Program-made: the position numbers and the translations under genes
Notes under the pieces: generated by a model
What the model was told of the DNA's origin: nothing
The model's input: the letters and a program-made list of their open reading frames with translations, nothing else
Database searches by the model: none
Part shown: one piece after another, positions 53,698 through 55,784 of the stretch
Numbering within the stretch: the stretch's first letter is position 1
Layout of the letters: every line of letters starts with the position of its first letter
DNA from: Heterostelium multicystogenum
Lineage: Eukaryota > Evosea > Eumycetozoa > Acytosteliales > Acytosteliaceae
Length of the DNA: 55,784 nt
Assembly (NCBI GenBank): GCA_003667245.1
Contig: RCNN01000017.1
Location: 1-55,784 of the forward strand
Reading direction: 5' to 3'

Positions 53698-54504
53698 TTA
53701 TTTTCGTCTACTAAATCGATTCCATAAAAAAAAGAAATAAGTTATTAAACTTTTTAAAGTAAATAAATACTTTATTTCGTCTTTACGTGGTTTATATACT
53801 AATGTTGTTAATAATAATCTATAATCAGTTTCTAAATATGCTGGACTTATACTTATAAATTTATGTTTGCGTATTAATCTTTTTAAAATCTTACATAATC
53901 TTATTTTCATTTTAGGTTGACTTAATCCGACTAAATCTCCAACATTAACATTATAATTTATTTTTGTAATTAATTTACCATTTACCATAATATGATTATA
54001 TTGAATAAAATGTCTTGCAGAATACATTGTTTGAAAAAAATTACTTCTTACTAAAACACTATCTAAACGGCATTCTAATATTTCCATAAAAAGTCTAACT
54101 TTTTTTTTTTTAGTTTTTACATGTTTGTATAAATTCTTTATTTGTTTTAATTTTAAATTTTTATAATAATATCTAAATTTTCGATAGATACTAAATTTTC
54201 TAAAATATACACGATTTAAATTTTTTAAATTTACTTTTTTTAAAACTAATTTAGTTTGACGAATTCTCCAATGATTTTGCTTTATTTGTTTTAATATTCT
54301 ATATAACTTTTTATATTCATAACTATATTTTTTTTTACCTTTAATTTTTTTAAATATTTGAAAAATTTCACGACGCAATAAAAAATTTTGATTAGAAATC
54401 ATATTTAAAGCTGTCTTTGTATATTTTGACATTCTACTAAATTTTCCATTTATATCAATAACATATCTCTTATTAAATTTTTGTAATACTTTTCTTATTC
54501 TCAT
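53698..54504 (-). CDS. rps4: rps4, ribosomal protein S4 (right copy)
   Basis: Same 268-residue protein as at 10106-10912, intact, with the S4 domain at about residues 140-195. Confidence 0.94.
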   Translation of the reverse strand: MRIRKVLQKFNKRYVIDINGKFSRMSKYTKTALNMISNQNFLLRREIFQIFKKIKGKKKYSYEYKKLYRILKQIKQNHWRIRQTKLVLKKVNLKNLNRVYFRKFSIYRKFRYYYKNLKLKQIKNLYKHVKTKKKKVRLFMEILECRLDSVLVRSNFFQTMYSARHFIQYNHIMVNGKLITKINYNVNVGDLVGLSQPKMKIRLCKILKRLIRKHKFISISPAYLETDYRLLLTTLVYKPRKDEIKYLFTLKSLITYFFFLWNRFSRRK

Positions 54505-54539
54505 AATATTATTATTTTAATTACTTCTTTTTATTATTT

Positions 54540-54612
54540 TGTCTAGGAGTGGATTTGAACCACCGACTTAAAGATTTTCAGTCTTTCACTCTACCTACTG
54601 AGTTACCTAATT
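54540..54612 (-). tRNA. trnF: trnF(GAA) copy a, tRNA-Phe (right copy)
   Basis: Same gene as at 10948-11020, with the three mismatched 5' acceptor bases. Confidence 0.93.
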
Positions 54613-54646
54613 TTCAAACTTACTTTAATAAAAAAAGTTTTATTTG

Positions 54647-55784
54647 TTACTTTTTTTTGTTATTATTTTCTGATTTAAAAAAAATATATTAAAATAAAAT
54701 ATATTAATATGATACTATAAATTTCAAAATCAAACACAAATGGATTAAAAATGCACCAAATACTTATAAATAAAATTTGAATTATGAAGAAAATAAAAGA
54801 AGATATTGTAGTATTATTATCTAATTTATATTTTAGTAATTACTTTTAATATTACATTAGATAATCCTGTAACTCCAATTTTCTCCCATAAACCTTTATC
54901 AAATGATTTATTCATTATTTCATATGATAAATAAAAAAAAGGTAAAATAACAAATAATCTTGCTATATAATCAAAATACCATTTACGTAAAAAAAAAACA
55001 TAAGTTTCTTTTATAAACATATTTAATTTTAAATCCTTAATATTTTGGTTTGATTCATAAAAATGAAAAATTACTGGAATAATTAAACCATATAAAAAAG
55101 CTAAAATTGGTAATAATTTTAATTCACGTTGTAATACTTCTGATTCTAATATTAAATTATTAAACGGATAAAAAAAAAAAGAATTATTCCAAACATTAGT
55201 TCCTAATCCTACAAATAAATCTTTACAAATATATCCAATAAAAATGCTACAAATAGATAAAATAATTAAAGGTATCATCATCCAAATAGGAGCATCATGA
55301 ACTTTTTTCATTATATTTTTTGACATTCTAGGTTTATTAAAAAAAGTTAAAAACAATAATCTAAATGAATAAAAAGTAGTACCAAATGCAGCAACATATC
55401 CAATTAAACTTGCAAAAATTCCTTCCCAATAAAATGAAGCATAACTTGTTTCTAAAATTACATCTTTTGAATAATATCCAGATAAAAAAGGGAATCCTGT
55501 TAATGCTAAAAGTTCCAATTAACATACATTGATATGTTAATGGTAAAAAATTAATTAAACCTCCCATTTTACGCATATCTTGTTCATCACTTAAACTATG
55601 AATTACAGATCCTGCACTTAAAAATAATAAAGCTTTAAAAAAAGCATGTGTTGTTAAATGATATAAACTTGCATTATAATTTAAAATACCACATGAAAAA
55701 ACCATATATCCTAATTGTGCACAAGTTGAATATGCAATTACTCTTTTTATATCATTTTGAACAAAACCTACAGTAAGTTGCAAA
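54647..55784 (-). CDS. nad5: nad5 (right copy; 5'-truncated by the window end and frameshifted)
   Basis: C-terminal 380 or so codons of nad5, from the TAA at 54647 to the window edge. Small indels relative to the intact gene at 11055-13076 occur near 54680, 54833, 55509 and 55775 and break the frame. They are read errors, not a second gene. Confidence 0.88.

Overview
The window is a circular mitochondrial genome of an Acanthamoeba-like amoebozoan, written out past its own end. The evidence is the gene content (nad, cox, cob and atp genes plus a large set of bacterial-type ribosomal protein genes, two rRNAs and 19 tRNAs), the cox1 and cox2 reading frames joined in one ORF, the very high A+T content, and tRNA acceptor stems whose mismatches lie only in positions 1-3. 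That last feature is the hallmark of the 5' tRNA editing known from Acanthamoeba castellanii mitochondria. Every gene I can support is on the minus strand, so transcription runs from high to low coordinates. The species is not identifiable from the sequence alone; the cox1/2 ORF (777 codons) and the intron-free large rRNA suggest it is not the reference A. castellanii.

Bases 1-12188 and 43610-55784 are the same DNA. The genome unit is therefore about 43.6 kb and the contig has an untrimmed 12.2 kb overlap. The two copies differ mainly by one- to three-base changes in homopolymers. These errors break cox1/2, orf338 and cox3 near the left end, and cox3, nad4, nad4L, rps2 and nad5 near the right end. 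For most genes one copy or the other is intact; cox3 and nad4 carry an error in each copy, at different places, so the correct gene is a composite.

In transcription order the layout is: cox1/2, atp1, orf250, a 62 bp perfect palindrome, trnC, trnN, rns, trnK, trnR, two trnM(CAU), a tRNA-like gene with an odd anticodon arm, nad1, orf223, nad6, atp9, a 58 bp perfect palindrome, trnP, trnI, rnl, a structured spacer, trnQ, cob, atp8, atp4, nad3, nad9, nad7, atp6, trnW, then a ribosomal protein block that keeps bacterial operon order (rpl11, rpl10-like, rps12, rps7, rpl2, rps19, rps3, rpl16, rpl14, rpl5, rps14, rps8, rpl6, rps13, orf108, rps11). It continues trnH, trnF, nad11, nad5, trnF, rps4, trnL, rps2, nad4L, trnL, trnA, trnE, nad4, trnY, nad2, an rpl19-like ORF, cox3, orf338, and back to cox1/2. 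Genes are packed tightly, often overlapping by 1-38 bases, and tRNAs punctuate the transcripts.

The proteins supply the core of complex I (nad1-4, 4L, 5, 6, 7, 9, 11), cytochrome b, the three core cytochrome oxidase subunits, and ATP synthase subunits alpha, a, b, c and 8. The rest build the mitoribosome that translates them. Genes for tRNAs for Asp, Gly, Ser, Thr and Val were not found, so these are presumably imported.

Most notable: (i) both rRNA units are preceded by the same arrangement, a long perfect palindrome abutting a shared 52 bp block, likely terminator plus promoter; (ii) a clean 5' tRNA editing signature; (iii) rps3 split over three ORFs with a 25-base A run; (iv) a very large basic extension on rps11 and insertions or extensions in cox3, nad4 and nad6; (v) unidentified ORFs orf250, orf223, orf338 and orf108; (vi) UGA seen only at the ends of two genes, alongside a tRNA-Trp with a CCA anticodon.
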